Assembly (NCBI GenBank): GCA_002694685.1
Contig: NZMW01000004.1
Span: 306,632-370,631, forward strand
Direction: 5' to 3'
Length of the DNA: 64,000 nucleotides
DNA from: Balneola sp.
GTDB lineage: Bacteria; Bacteroidota; Rhodothermia; Balneolales; Balneolaceae
The notes under the pieces were generated by a model. It saw nothing but the letters and a program-made list of their open reading frames with translations, did not search any database and was not told where the DNA came from. Both the position numbers and the translations under genes were made by a program. Positions 42,153 to 50,732 of this stretch are shown here, one piece after another; position 1 is the stretch's first letter, and every line of letters begins with the position of its first letter.

Positions 42153-44045
42153 ATGATGAAAAATAAAATATTCGAGCACAAGAGCTTTTTCAAAGGGGTT
42201 GCAGATTTAGCCATTTGGACCGGGATCACACTTCTGGCTTTTTTATTGCGCCTGGATGGAGACCTAAATGGATTCTTTATTTCAGCACTTCAAGCTACCG
42301 GAATTCTTTTCATAGTTAAAACCGCGCTCATTTATTATATGGGCAGCTACCGACAGTCATGGAGAAATACCGGTTTCAATGATATTTTTCACATTGTGGC
42401 TATGGTATCCATTCTGACGATTCCATATACCATGATTGTGTTGTTGGGAAGGTCTGTAATCAATGTTCCATTATCTATACCTATCATTGAGTTCTTTTTA
42501 TCTATTCTTGCCCTTACTTCTCTCCGGGCCGGCACCCGCTTTTTTATTAAGTATCGAATCCCACGGATTAAGAATAACGGTGATACTCGCCGGATTCTAA
42601 TTGCCGGTGCGGGGGAAAGTGGTACGATGGTTGCGAAGGAAATGCTCAAAAATAAAGATGCCCAAATGCAGCCGGTGGCTTTTGTGGATGATGACCTTTC
42701 AAAGCGGAACCAAAAATTTATGGGTATACCGGTCAAAGGAACTATTTTTGATATTCCGAATATTGTTCGCCGGATGAATATTGACGAGATTATTATTTCG
42801 ATGCCTTCTGAATCGGGAGAAGTAATACGGAGGATAGTTGAGAAATCGAGACAGACGGATGCAAGCTATCGTATTATTCCTGCAATGTATGACCTGTTGA
42901 GCGGAAAAGTCTCTATTAGTCAGATACGGAATGTTGATGTGGAGGATTTACTTCGTCGCAAGCCTATACAGCTTGAAACACAGGAAATTCGTTCATATAT
43001 ACAAAACAAACGAGTCTTGGTTACCGGTGCGGGTGGTTCTATTGGCTCAGAAATTGTACGTCAGATTTCAAGGTTTAATCCCAAACATGTAATACTTTTG
43101 GGGAGAGGGGAAAACAGTATTCATCAATTGGTACGTGAGATTAATAATGAAATTCCGGACCTAAAATACTGCATCCGTATTTGTGATGTGCGAGACCTAA
43201 CGACATTGAGCAAAATTTTCGAGAATGAGAAACCTGAAGTAGTATTCCACGCTGCAGCCCATAAACATGTTCCTCTGATGGAAGAAAACCCATCCCAGGC
43301 TATTTTTAATAATGTGATGGGAACACGTAATTTGATTAATCTTTCCGTTGAGCACCATATATCTCATTTTGTAAACATTTCTACGGATAAAGCTGTGAAC
43401 CCAACATCTGTGATGGGCGCAAGCAAGCGTATTGCAGAGCATATTGTGGAATGGGGCTCAAGTCAGGCTAAGAACGGCGAGATTTTTGTATCGGTACGTT
43501 TTGGTAATGTATTGGGTAGTCGTGGTAGTGTGATTCCAATTTTTAAAGATCAAATCCAAAAAGGCGGTCCTGTGACGGTTACTCACCCGGATATGGTGCG
43601 TTACTTCATGACCATCCCTGAAGCCTCTCAGCTGGTATTACAGGCTGGCGCTCTTAACAATAATGGTGCAGTCTATGTGTTGGATATGGGCGACCCTGTT
43701 AATATTGAAAAAATGGCTAGAGACCTCATAAAACTTAGCGGTCTTGAACCTGATTTGGATGTTAAGATTAAGCATACTGGTATTCGCCCCGGGGAAAAAC
43801 TATTTGAAGAGTTACTTACTGCTGAAGAAGGAACAGATATGACTCGTCATGAGAAAATCTTTATGGCCCGTAAGCATGGAGTTTTAGACAATCTGGAGCA
43901 ACGATTGAATCAGCTCAAGAAAGTAGCAGAAAGCGGAAACAAAGAGCTTATCAAAGAAGCCATCTATAACTTCGTGCCTACCTATTCTGGCTTTAAAAAC
44001 GGGGTTAATAGAAAGAAGGAAGAAGCCGAGGATATGTTAGCTTGA
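42153..44045 (+). CDS. membrane-bound UDP-GlcNAc 4,6-dehydratase (WbpM/CapD/PglF type)
   Basis: The 630-residue protein has four N-terminal membrane helices (about 13-125), a first Rossmann domain (RRILIAGAGESGTMVAKEML, about 146-165) and a catalytic SDR domain (RVLVTGAGGSIGSEIVRQISRF, about 289-310). That domain also has EVVFHAAAHKHVPLMEENP, the NISTDKAVNPTSVMGASKR catalytic stretch, and a C-terminal IRPGEKLFEELL. This is the full-length WbpM layout. It turns UDP-GlcNAc into UDP-4-keto-6-deoxy-GlcNAc, feeding the SDR at 40080. Homologues are often essential for the whole surface polysaccharide. Confidence 0.94.
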   Translation: MMKNKIFEHKSFFKGVADLAIWTGITLLAFLLRLDGDLNGFFISALQATGILFIVKTALIYYMGSYRQSWRNTGFNDIFHIVAMVSILTIPYTMIVLLGRSVINVPLSIPIIEFFLSILALTSLRAGTRFFIKYRIPRIKNNGDTRRILIAGAGESGTMVAKEMLKNKDAQMQPVAFVDDDLSKRNQKFMGIPVKGTIFDIPNIVRRMNIDEIIISMPSESGEVIRRIVEKSRQTDASYRIIPAMYDLLSGKVSISQIRNVDVEDLLRRKPIQLETQEIRSYIQNKRVLVTGAGGSIGSEIVRQISRFNPKHVILLGRGENSIHQLVREINNEIPDLKYCIRICDVRDLTTLSKIFENEKPEVVFHAAAHKHVPLMEENPSQAIFNNVMGTRNLINLSVEHHISHFVNISTDKAVNPTSVMGASKRIAEHIVEWGSSQAKNGEIFVSVRFGNVLGSRGSVIPIFKDQIQKGGPVTVTHPDMVRYFMTIPEASQLVLQAGALNNNGAVYVLDMGDPVNIEKMARDLIKLSGLEPDLDVKIKHTGIRPGEKLFEELLTAEEGTDMTRHEKIFMARKHGVLDNLEQRLNQLKKVAESGNKELIKEAIYNFVPTYSGFKNGVNRKKEEAEDMLA

Positions 44046-44735
44046 AAAAGGTGTAAGGTATTAGTGGTAAGGTTTTGGGTTTTTCTACGCTTTAAATATC
44101 CGTTAAATTCCTTTTCTACTCTACTAAAAGCCTGCATTGCTGAATATTGGTCGGGATAAACAACGACGCAGCAACCTCCCTGAATTGAATTAGGATGTTG
44201 AGCAACGTCTCGTTACCCCGAGACTGCCACGCAATGTATTTGTTTTACTCATTGTATTGCTCGCAGATGGATACCTTTGCGAGGAGTTTGCGTTACTGAA
44301 TATTGGTAGGGGATGAACAACGACGAAGCAATCTCCCTTTTATGACAACTGATATAAACAACGACACCGGTTCATCCGGATCTCGCATTCACTCGGGGAT
44401 GACAAATAGTTGAGTAGAGACGACTTTCTTCCAGTAAACAAGAGAAGGGGTTCAGCCTTTCAACCCTCAAGGTTGGTTGAATGATTATTTCTTTTATAAG
44501 ATAATGAACGTGGAATAACTCCAAGAGCTGATAATGGGACAAGATAGGGTGAGAGGTAGTGTCAAGAATATGTAGCAATTTGGTATTTTGAGCTATATCT
44601 ATCTCAAAGATAAAAGAAGTTAAAATCAAAATTAGAGAATGTGACGATATTAAAACCCAAAAAACTTATTATCGGCCGTTTTAAGTACCACTCACATTAT
44701 CAACTTTAGTATAAGTTTGAAAGTCATAAAACTTC
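44046..44735. repeat. dispersed repeat island 3
   Basis: No gene is seen. The stretch has a GACGCAGCAACCTCC-type element (44130-44185), a GAGACTGCCACGCAATG block (44219-44275), a TTTGCGAGGAG ... AACGACGAAGCAATCTCC element (44276-44336) and a type II fragment (GGATCTCGCATTCACTCGGGGATGAC, split as GGATCTCGCATTC and ACTCGGGGATGAC, 44378-44402). A GGGTTCAGCCTTTCAACCCTC / GGTTGGTTGAA palindrome-like stretch follows (44449-44481). The remaining ~200 bases are AT-rich and lead into the ugd promoter. Confidence 0.75.
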
Positions 44736-44743
44736 TATATTTG
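44716..44743 (+). promoter_or_regulatory. candidate Bacteroidota-type promoter of ugd
   Basis: TATATTTG at 44736-44743 matches the -7 consensus TAnnTTTG exactly, with TTTG at 44716-44719 upstream. The spacing of 16 is shorter than the usual 19-21, so only the -7 part is convincing. Translation starts 33 bases later. Confidence 0.45.
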
Positions 44744-44775
44744 TGGCCTTATTATAAATCAGAAAAATATTGAAC

Positions 44776-45948
44776 ATGAAGATTGCTGTTGCCGGAACCG
44801 GATATGTTGGCCTTTCACTTGCTGTATTGTTATCACAAAATCATGAAGTGGTAGCCCTTGATATACTCGAAGAAAAAGTTAATCTGATCAATAATGGTAT
44901 ATCGCCTATTACCGATCGGGATATTGAAAAATTTCTTAAGGAAGAGAGTCTGCAACTTAAAGCTACACTTGATAAAGAGGAGGCTTATAAAGGTGCCGAG
45001 TATGTGATTATCGCCACTCCCACAGACTATGATCCGGAAACCAATGAATTCAATACCAGATCTGTAGAAGCAGTTATTCGGGATGTGAATAAGATCAACC
45101 CTGATGCTACTATGGTTATCAAATCAACTATTCCGGTGGGTTATGTGAAAGAAATTAAAGAGAAATTTGGGATTGATAACCTGATATTTTCGCCAGAATT
45201 TCTCAGAGAGGGGAAAGCTCTGCATGATAATTTATATCCATCCCGAATAGTAGTGGGAGAACAGTCAGAAAGAGCCAGGGTTTTTGCCAATTTATTAATT
45301 GAGGGTGCAAAGGAGAATGCTGATAACATCCCTGTTCTTTTTACCGATAACACCGAGGCTGAGGCTATTAAGCTGTTTTCAAATACCTATCTGGCTATGA
45401 GGGTTGCTTATTTCAATGAGCTTGATTCTTATTGCGAATCACACAATATGAGTTCAAAGCAGGTGATCGAAGGGGTAGGGCTTGACCCAAGAATAGGAGA
45501 TCATTACAATAATCCATCTTTCGGATATGGAGGTTATTGTTTACCTAAAGATACTAAGCAGCTTTTAGCAAACTTTCATGACGTACCTAATAACTTAATT
45601 AGGGCTATAGTGGATGCTAACTCTACCCGAAAGGATTTTATAGCCCGCCAAATTTGGAAGAATGACCCTAAAATAGTTGGGGTTTACAGACTGGTTATGA
45701 AACAGGGGTCTGACAATTTCAGACAAAGTGCGATTCAGGGAATCATGAAGCGTATAAAGGCGAAAGGAATTGAAGTTGTGGTTTATGAACCCTACTTGGA
45801 ACAGGAAGAATTTTATCATTCTCGGGTTATTAAAGATCTGGATGAGTTTAAGGAGATTTCAGAAGTAATTATTGCCAACCGGATGGTAGAAGAGATCCGG
45901 GATGTTAAGGACAAGGTGTACACTCGGGATTTGTTTGGAACAGACTGA
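44776..45948 (+). CDS. ugd: UDP-glucose 6-dehydrogenase
   Basis: Ugd oxidises UDP-glucose to UDP-glucuronate with two NAD+. About 390 residues, like E. coli Ugd (388), with [72 protein letters not shown], and the catalytic Cys in [15 protein letters not shown]. An upstream TTG at 44770 is in frame, but ATG 44776 gives the normal start MKIAVAG. It has its own promoter and lies between two repeat islands, apart from the main operon. It supplies UDP-GlcA, and through the SDR at 17340 perhaps UDP-GalA. Confidence 0.95.
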   Translation: MKIAVAGTGYVGLSLAVLLSQNHEVVALDILEEKVNLINNGISPITDRDIEKFLKEESLQLKATLDKEEAYKGAEYVIIATPTDYDPETNEFNTRSVEAVIRDVNKINPDATMVIKSTIPVGYVKEIKEKFGIDNLIFSPEFLREGKALHDNLYPSRIVVGEQSERARVFANLLIEGAKENADNIPVLFTDNTEAEAIKLFSNTYLAMRVAYFNELDSYCESHNMSSKQVIEGVGLDPRIGDHYNNPSFGYGGYCLPKDTKQLLANFHDVPNNLIRAIVDANSTRKDFIARQIWKNDPKIVGVYRLVMKQGSDNFRQSAIQGIMKRIKAKGIEVVVYEPYLEQEEFYHSRVIKDLDEFKEISEVIIANRMVEEIRDVKDKVYTRDLFGTD

Positions 45949-46028
45949 TGAATATTATGAATGTTGAACCCTGAACATTCAACATTGAATGGTGAAGTTT
46001 TTGGTTTAGGAGTTTTAAAAAGTCAACA
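45949..46028. other. short spacer with inverted repeats of AACATTCAACATT type
   Basis: The stretch after ugd contains GAATGTTGAACCCTGAACATTC (45958-45979), an imperfect palindrome, directly followed by AACATTGAATGGTGAAG. Similar wording occurs inside the coding linker at 34530-34569 and in other spacers. It may serve as the 3' structure of the ugd transcript. Confidence 0.5.
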
Positions 46029-46740
46029 TTTGCGAGGAGAGTAAGTTGTCGAATGCAGGATTGGGATGAATAACGACGTGGCAATCTCGACACCATGGCT
46101 ACCAAGTATAACAACGAAGCTTTTGAGAAAGAGAGGGTGAATTAGTGAGATTGCTTCGGCTGGTAAGTTGGTAATTTGATTGTAGGATTGGCCTGCCTCG
46201 CAAAGGGATGTTTCACAAAAGCCCGCCTTTGCGAGGAGCCTGTATTGTTGAAAGTAGGTTTGGATTACTGACGAAATGGCAATCTCAACGCCATGGCTAC
46301 CAAGTAATAACAACGATACTTTGGAGAATGAGAGAGTGTATTAGTGAGATTGCGTCGGCTGGTAAGTTGGTTATTTGATGGTAAGCCTGGTGTGCCTCGC
46401 AAAGGGATGTTTCACAAAAGCCCGCCTTTGCGAGGAGCCTGTATTATTGAATGTAGGGTTGGAATTGCTAACGACGCGGCAATCTCGATGCCATGGCTAT
46501 CAAGTATAAGAACAAGGCTTTTGGGAATGAGAGCGTGAATTAGTGAGATTACGTCGGCTGGTAAGTTGATAATTTGATGGTAGGCTTGGTGTGCCTCGCA
46601 AAGGGATGTTTCAAAAAGCCCGTCTTTGCGAGGAGCCTGTATTGTTGAATGCAGGATTGGGATGAATAACGACGCGGCAATCTCGACGCCAGGCCTCTAA
46701 GTATAACAAAGATACTTTGAACCATGATTTAACTGATTAA
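46029..46740. repeat. tandem array C, ~199-bp units with nested inverted repeats
   Basis: TTTGCGAGGAG occurs at 46029, 46228, 46427 and 46625 (spacing 199, 199, 198), giving three full units and a partial fourth. Each unit begins CCTTTGCGAGG and ends CCTCGCAAAGG (perfect 11-bp inverted ends in units 2 and 3). Further in, GACGCGGCAATCTC is mirrored by GAGATTGCGTC about 60 bases later. So one unit is two copies of the TTTGCGAGG...GCAATCTC element facing each other, a REPIN-like design. Short open frames here follow repeat sequence and are not genes. Confidence 0.92.
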
Positions 46741-46971
46741 AGGATTAACAGGATTGATTGGTAGTAATCAAGAAATTCAAATAATCCTATAAATCAAGGT
46801 TCAAAAAGAAGGTGAAGAAGTCAGTTTCTTTAACTCCTTTATCGCAGTCAAAGATCGTCTTTAGCTATCTCCCTGCCGATCAGTGACCTTTTTTTTTAAA
46901 AAAACTTCTAACATAGGATAAGGAGATCCCGCATCTTCGCATTCACTTGGTACTGAATGACTTGGTGGCTA
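46741..46971. other. spacer with degraded type II repeat
   Basis: After array C come ~100 AT-rich bases, then a degraded type II repeat (about 46850-46965) with GGAGATCCCGCATCTTCGCATTCACTTGG, seen as GGAGATCCCGCATC then TTCGCATTCACTTGG. A run of TTTTTTTTTAAAAAAAAC lies at 46892-46910. It lies at the 3' side of the minus-strand exporter and could end its transcript. Confidence 0.55.
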
Positions 46972-49416
46972 CTAATTCCTTCGAATTTGGAAGATGGTAT
47001 TTGTTACTATTGCAGCCAAAGAAACAATAGTCGATAATACTGTAATACGTTCTGCAGTGCTTAGCTTTTGCTTCTCTTCTTTTGGAGGAATAATTAAAAC
47101 GGAGCCAGGTTTCACTTTAGGATAAGATTTAAAGAAAAGGAACTTCTTGGTTCTGTCCACTTCACCATTAGCATAAACTATATATCCTTTCTTTGTATTA
47201 GCTTGTTCCGTAAAGCCACCAGCTGCACTTACATACTTACGAAAAGACTTACGATCTTCATATCGGGCATTAATTGGGTAGAGTACTTCACCTCGAATTT
47301 GTACCGTCTGTAGCCTTTTGGGGATGTTTATCACATCCCCGGGTTGTAATAGTAAGTCATATTCCGAATTAGGCGCGTTTATTGCTTCTTTAAGCTGAAT
47401 TCCAACTTGGGACAGTGAGTTTGTTTCCTGAGTAGTTACCGAATCTTCAAGATTGATATCTAAGTCTTCGAGATCTTCCTCGTAGTTTCTGGTTAATGAA
47501 GCACCTTCTATATAAGCAAAGTCAGTAGGGCCACCACTATTCTCTACAAGGTCGCTTAGCCTAAAGTCGCGTGTACTTATTGCGTATTCACCGGGGTACA
47601 TGACTTCACCTTTAATCTGAACGGTTTTTTGAACTTCATAAGAAGGAGATTTTCGAACAAAAACCTGATCAAATGGATGCAGCTCTATCTCTTCTAATTC
47701 TTCAGAATATTCAAGCCCATTTTCGATATTTACAGTAATTATTTCTGCAATTCTATTATTCATCTCCCTTGACTTTGTGTCAGGTACCCGACGGGCAATT
47801 TCGATATTGTGAGGGGCTGCTTCTTCTTTAAAGCCATTAGCCTGATAAATCAGGTCTTTAAGTGAACTATTTTCAACAAACTTATACGTTCCGGGATTAA
47901 GTACAGACCCACTGATCTTAATGGTTCTGAATTCGCGTAAATCAAAAATAGATGAAATCTGCACGACATCATCTTTGATAAGCTCAACTGATGCTGCTGA
48001 AGTGTCTGCCATTAGTTTATTTAAATTGACCGGAATAGCTTCAATGCTGTAATCTTTCTGTGTACGGAAAATAACCGCCCGTTCCATGAAGGCATCACCC
48101 ATTAGTCCTTCAGCATTTTCTATGAGTTGAGAAAGGGTGGGGTTTTCTTCAAGCTGATATTCACCGGGTCTGAAAACAGGTCCTTTTATTTCCACTTTAT
48201 TTGCAAAGCGATCTAAAATCCGGCCAACAGTAATGATATCTCCTGATTGTAAAACAGTATTCCCATTATCTGGAAAGGGAATATCAACAATCTTTCTTTC
48301 GGTATCTGTTTTACGTTCAAGTTTTATTCTTTTTTTGTAAGCAAATTGATTGAAACCTCCGGCATACTCTAACAAATCATTGAAAGTCTCACCTTCAATT
48401 GTCTCAAACTTGCCAATATTTTTCGTTTCGCCTTTTAGGGTAATTCTATTTACATATGGATCTATCTTTATGATATCCTGATCTTTCAAAATAATATTAT
48501 CCGCAAGATTACCGGATATAAGAAAATCGTAAAGATCTACGGTTCTAAATACTTTCCCATCTCTAAGAACTTTAATAGCCCTATAGGTACCATCATTATT
48601 AGGGCCTCCGGAAGCATACAAGGCATTAAAAACCGAAGAAAGAGAACTTAAGGAATAAGTGCCAGGGGCTGCTACTTCACCTACTATACTCACTTTTATG
48701 CTTCTTACATCTCCTAAAGTAATTTGCATAAAGGTAGTTTTATTATTTCCTGATAAACCGGAATAGATATTTGAAAGCTTAGCTAAAAGTCTTTCCCTTG
48801 CTTCTTCTATTGTAAGTCCATTTAAAAAGACTGGTCCAATATTACTTATTTGAATAGAACCTTCCGGACTAATCATTAGTTGATAGGTCGTTTCTGTTGC
48901 ACCCCAAATATCAATAAAAAGCTCATCCCCTGGTCCTAGCGTATAATTTTTTGGGGTAGGGATGTTTAGAGAGGGTTCAAAAGTAATTCTTGGATTTGAA
49001 AAAATGTCTGAACCAAAAATGTTGGAAGTATCTTTTTCTGCAGAATCAAGAAGTACGTCCATAGTATCAGGCTGGAAACCTGAAGATCTTAATGAAGAGT
49101 CACCTGGCTTTTCAACTCTCATACGACCTTGCCTTGAAGCACCCGTTCCAATGCTTTCAGATGTAGAAGATCGTACTTGGTTTATTCTGGATCTGAGTTT
49201 ACTTACTTCTGCCGGATTCATCCCTCGCGCCAGAGCAAGAGTTTCGACTTCAGAAATCGAGAGCCCACGATCCTGCATTCGCTCATAAAGCTGAGAGATT
49301 TGCTGATCGCTTAAGTCATTTACACGAATGTTTTCAAAGTCGATACCGAAGTCTTGTGCCTGTATCGATACGGATATAAGAACAAACAGAATAAAACTCG
49401 CTAGACGCTTAATCAT
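46972..49416 (-). CDS. Wza-like polysaccharide export protein with multiple SLBB domains
   Basis: The 814-residue protein has a signal peptide (1-20, ending SIQAQ) and an N-terminal helical segment. The Poly_export domain follows (NYTLGPGDELFIDIWG near 158-173, SPEGSIQISNIGPVFLNGLTIEEA, split as SPEGSIQISNIGPVF and LNGLTIEEA). Then come about six SLBB repeats, each with the V-x-G-x-V-x-x-P-G-x-Y pattern (VSIVGEVAAPGTYSL, VEIKGPVFRPGEYQL, IKISGSVLNPGTYKF, VQIKGEVMYPGEYAI and others). A hydrophobic C-terminal helix with a basic end (TIFQIRRN) closes it. It should form the outer-membrane/periplasmic export channel for the polysaccharide. It is more than twice the length of E. coli Wza, as usual in Bacteroidota. 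Divergent from the WlbA-like gene. Confidence 0.92.
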   Translation of the reverse strand: MIKRLASFILFVLISVSIQAQDFGIDFENIRVNDLSDQQISQLYERMQDRGLSISEVETLALARGMNPAEVSKLRSRINQVRSSTSESIGTGASRQGRMRVEKPGDSSLRSSGFQPDTMDVLLDSAEKDTSNIFGSDIFSNPRITFEPSLNIPTPKNYTLGPGDELFIDIWGATETTYQLMISPEGSIQISNIGPVFLNGLTIEEARERLLAKLSNIYSGLSGNNKTTFMQITLGDVRSIKVSIVGEVAAPGTYSLSSLSSVFNALYASGGPNNDGTYRAIKVLRDGKVFRTVDLYDFLISGNLADNIILKDQDIIKIDPYVNRITLKGETKNIGKFETIEGETFNDLLEYAGGFNQFAYKKRIKLERKTDTERKIVDIPFPDNGNTVLQSGDIITVGRILDRFANKVEIKGPVFRPGEYQLEENPTLSQLIENAEGLMGDAFMERAVIFRTQKDYSIEAIPVNLNKLMADTSAASVELIKDDVVQISSIFDLREFRTIKISGSVLNPGTYKFVENSSLKDLIYQANGFKEEAAPHNIEIARRVPDTKSREMNNRIAEIITVNIENGLEYSEELEEIELHPFDQVFVRKSPSYEVQKTVQIKGEVMYPGEYAISTRDFRLSDLVENSGGPTDFAYIEGASLTRNYEEDLEDLDINLEDSVTTQETNSLSQVGIQLKEAINAPNSEYDLLLQPGDVINIPKRLQTVQIRGEVLYPINARYEDRKSFRKYVSAAGGFTEQANTKKGYIVYANGEVDRTKKFLFFKSYPKVKPGSVLIIPPKEEKQKLSTAERITVLSTIVSLAAIVTNTIFQIRRN

Positions 49417-49662
49417 GGAATATTTTTTTAAAAAAAGAAAATAGTTAACAAGTCTGAATAATAAGGGTTTTCATCGAAAGAGTAACAATAAAAAAAGCAA
49501 AATCAAGTACTATGAACAAAAATAGGAAGTAAACACCATCTGTTTTGAGAGTACAAGTAAAGGTCTAATTTGATAATTTAGGATCAAAATTCAGTACTTG
49601 CTTTAATAGAATAGAAAGATCAATTTCTGTACCTTTGAACTCACAAATTCCTCAAATATTTT
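49417..49662. promoter_or_regulatory. divergent promoter region between exporter and WlbA-like gene
   Basis: 246 noncoding bases separate the two ATGs. TACCTTTG at 49630-49637 matches the -7 consensus TAnnTTTG and lies 26 bases before the plus-strand start; no good -33 element is at the right distance. CAAGTACT (49504-49511) and AGTACTTG (49593-49600) form an 8-bp inverted repeat that could bind a regulator of both genes. Confidence 0.4.
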
Positions 49663-50682
49663 ATGCGTAACATAAATTTTTCGGTTATTGGTTTTGGACG
49701 GATTGGAAAGCGCCATTCAAAAATTATCCATGAATATGAGTATAGTTCTTTGATATCTATAGTTGATATAGATGAGCAGCAACTAGACGGGGCGGCAGAT
49801 CTTGATATTACTGCAAAGAAGCATTCTTCTATTGAGAACTTTTTAGAAAATGATGCTCATAGCAGTGATGTTGTCTGTATAGCGACTCCCAACGGCCTTC
49901 ACACTAAATATGCTACTCAATTATTGAATGCCGGTTATCATGTTGTTATCGAAAAACCAATGGGTATAACTAAAGAGGCTTGTCTTGAAGTTATTGGAGC
50001 TCAGGAAGCTTCCGGGAAAAGGGTTTTTGTTGTAAAACAAAACAGATATAGCCCACCTTCTGTATGGATGAAAGGAATTATAGATAAAAAGCTCATTGGC
50101 GACGTGCTGATGGTTCAGGTTAATTGTTACTGGAACCGGGATGAAAGGTACTACGGTAATACTACCTGGAGAGGTACTAAAGACATGGACGGCGGGGCAT
50201 TATATACACAGTTCAGTCACTTTGTAGATTTAATGTATTGGGTTTTTGGTGATATCAAAAAGCCTAAGTCCGTCATAAAAAACTTTACACACCCCGACCT
50301 TAAAGATTTTGATGATTCAGGTTTTGCACAATTCGAGTTTGTGGAAGGAGGGATCGGCAGCATGAATTACTCTACTTCGTGTTGGGATAAGAATATGGAG
50401 AGCAGTATCACCGTTGTTGGAACGAAAGGAAGCTTTAAGGTAGGTGGACAGTATATGAATGAAGTTGAGTACTGCCACATTGAAGATTATGAAATGCCGG
50501 TTTTAGAGGAAACCAATCCCCCTAATGACTATGGTCCTTTTAAAGGTAGTGCTGCCAATCATCATTATGTTATAGAGAATGTACTTGAAACTCTGAATGG
50601 TAAAAGCGAAGCAACAGCAAATGCTTTTGAAGGGATGAAAGTGGTTAGTATTATTGAACAAATTTATAATGCTTCAAAGTAA
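49663..50682 (+). CDS. Gfo/Idh/MocA oxidoreductase, WlbA/WbpB-like
   Basis: The 339-residue protein begins INFSVIGFGRIGKRHSKII (NAD-binding). VIEKPMGITKEACLEVI (Lys of the EKP motif), KQNRYSPPSVWMK, and TTWRGTKDMDGGALYTQFSHF follow, in the layout of WlbA/WbpB. Those enzymes oxidise C3 of UDP-GlcNAcA to the 3-keto form. The next gene is the matching WbpE-like aminotransferase, and a WbpA-like dehydrogenase is at 18401. Together these give UDP-GlcNAc3NA. An N-acetyltransferase (WbpD) is not found in the window. Confidence 0.87.
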   Translation: MRNINFSVIGFGRIGKRHSKIIHEYEYSSLISIVDIDEQQLDGAADLDITAKKHSSIENFLENDAHSSDVVCIATPNGLHTKYATQLLNAGYHVVIEKPMGITKEACLEVIGAQEASGKRVFVVKQNRYSPPSVWMKGIIDKKLIGDVLMVQVNCYWNRDERYYGNTTWRGTKDMDGGALYTQFSHFVDLMYWVFGDIKKPKSVIKNFTHPDLKDFDDSGFAQFEFVEGGIGSMNYSTSCWDKNMESSITVVGTKGSFKVGGQYMNEVEYCHIEDYEMPVLEETNPPNDYGPFKGSAANHHYVIENVLETLNGKSEATANAFEGMKVVSIIEQIYNASK

Positions 50683-50732
50683 TTTTAATCAATCATTCTT
50701 TTTTGAAGTGAATTTTTATAGTTAAAGAGATT

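Noticed and set aside
46029-46740. Possible insertion sequence
   Set aside because: Units have inverted ends but no transposase frame and no target-site duplication that I could identify.
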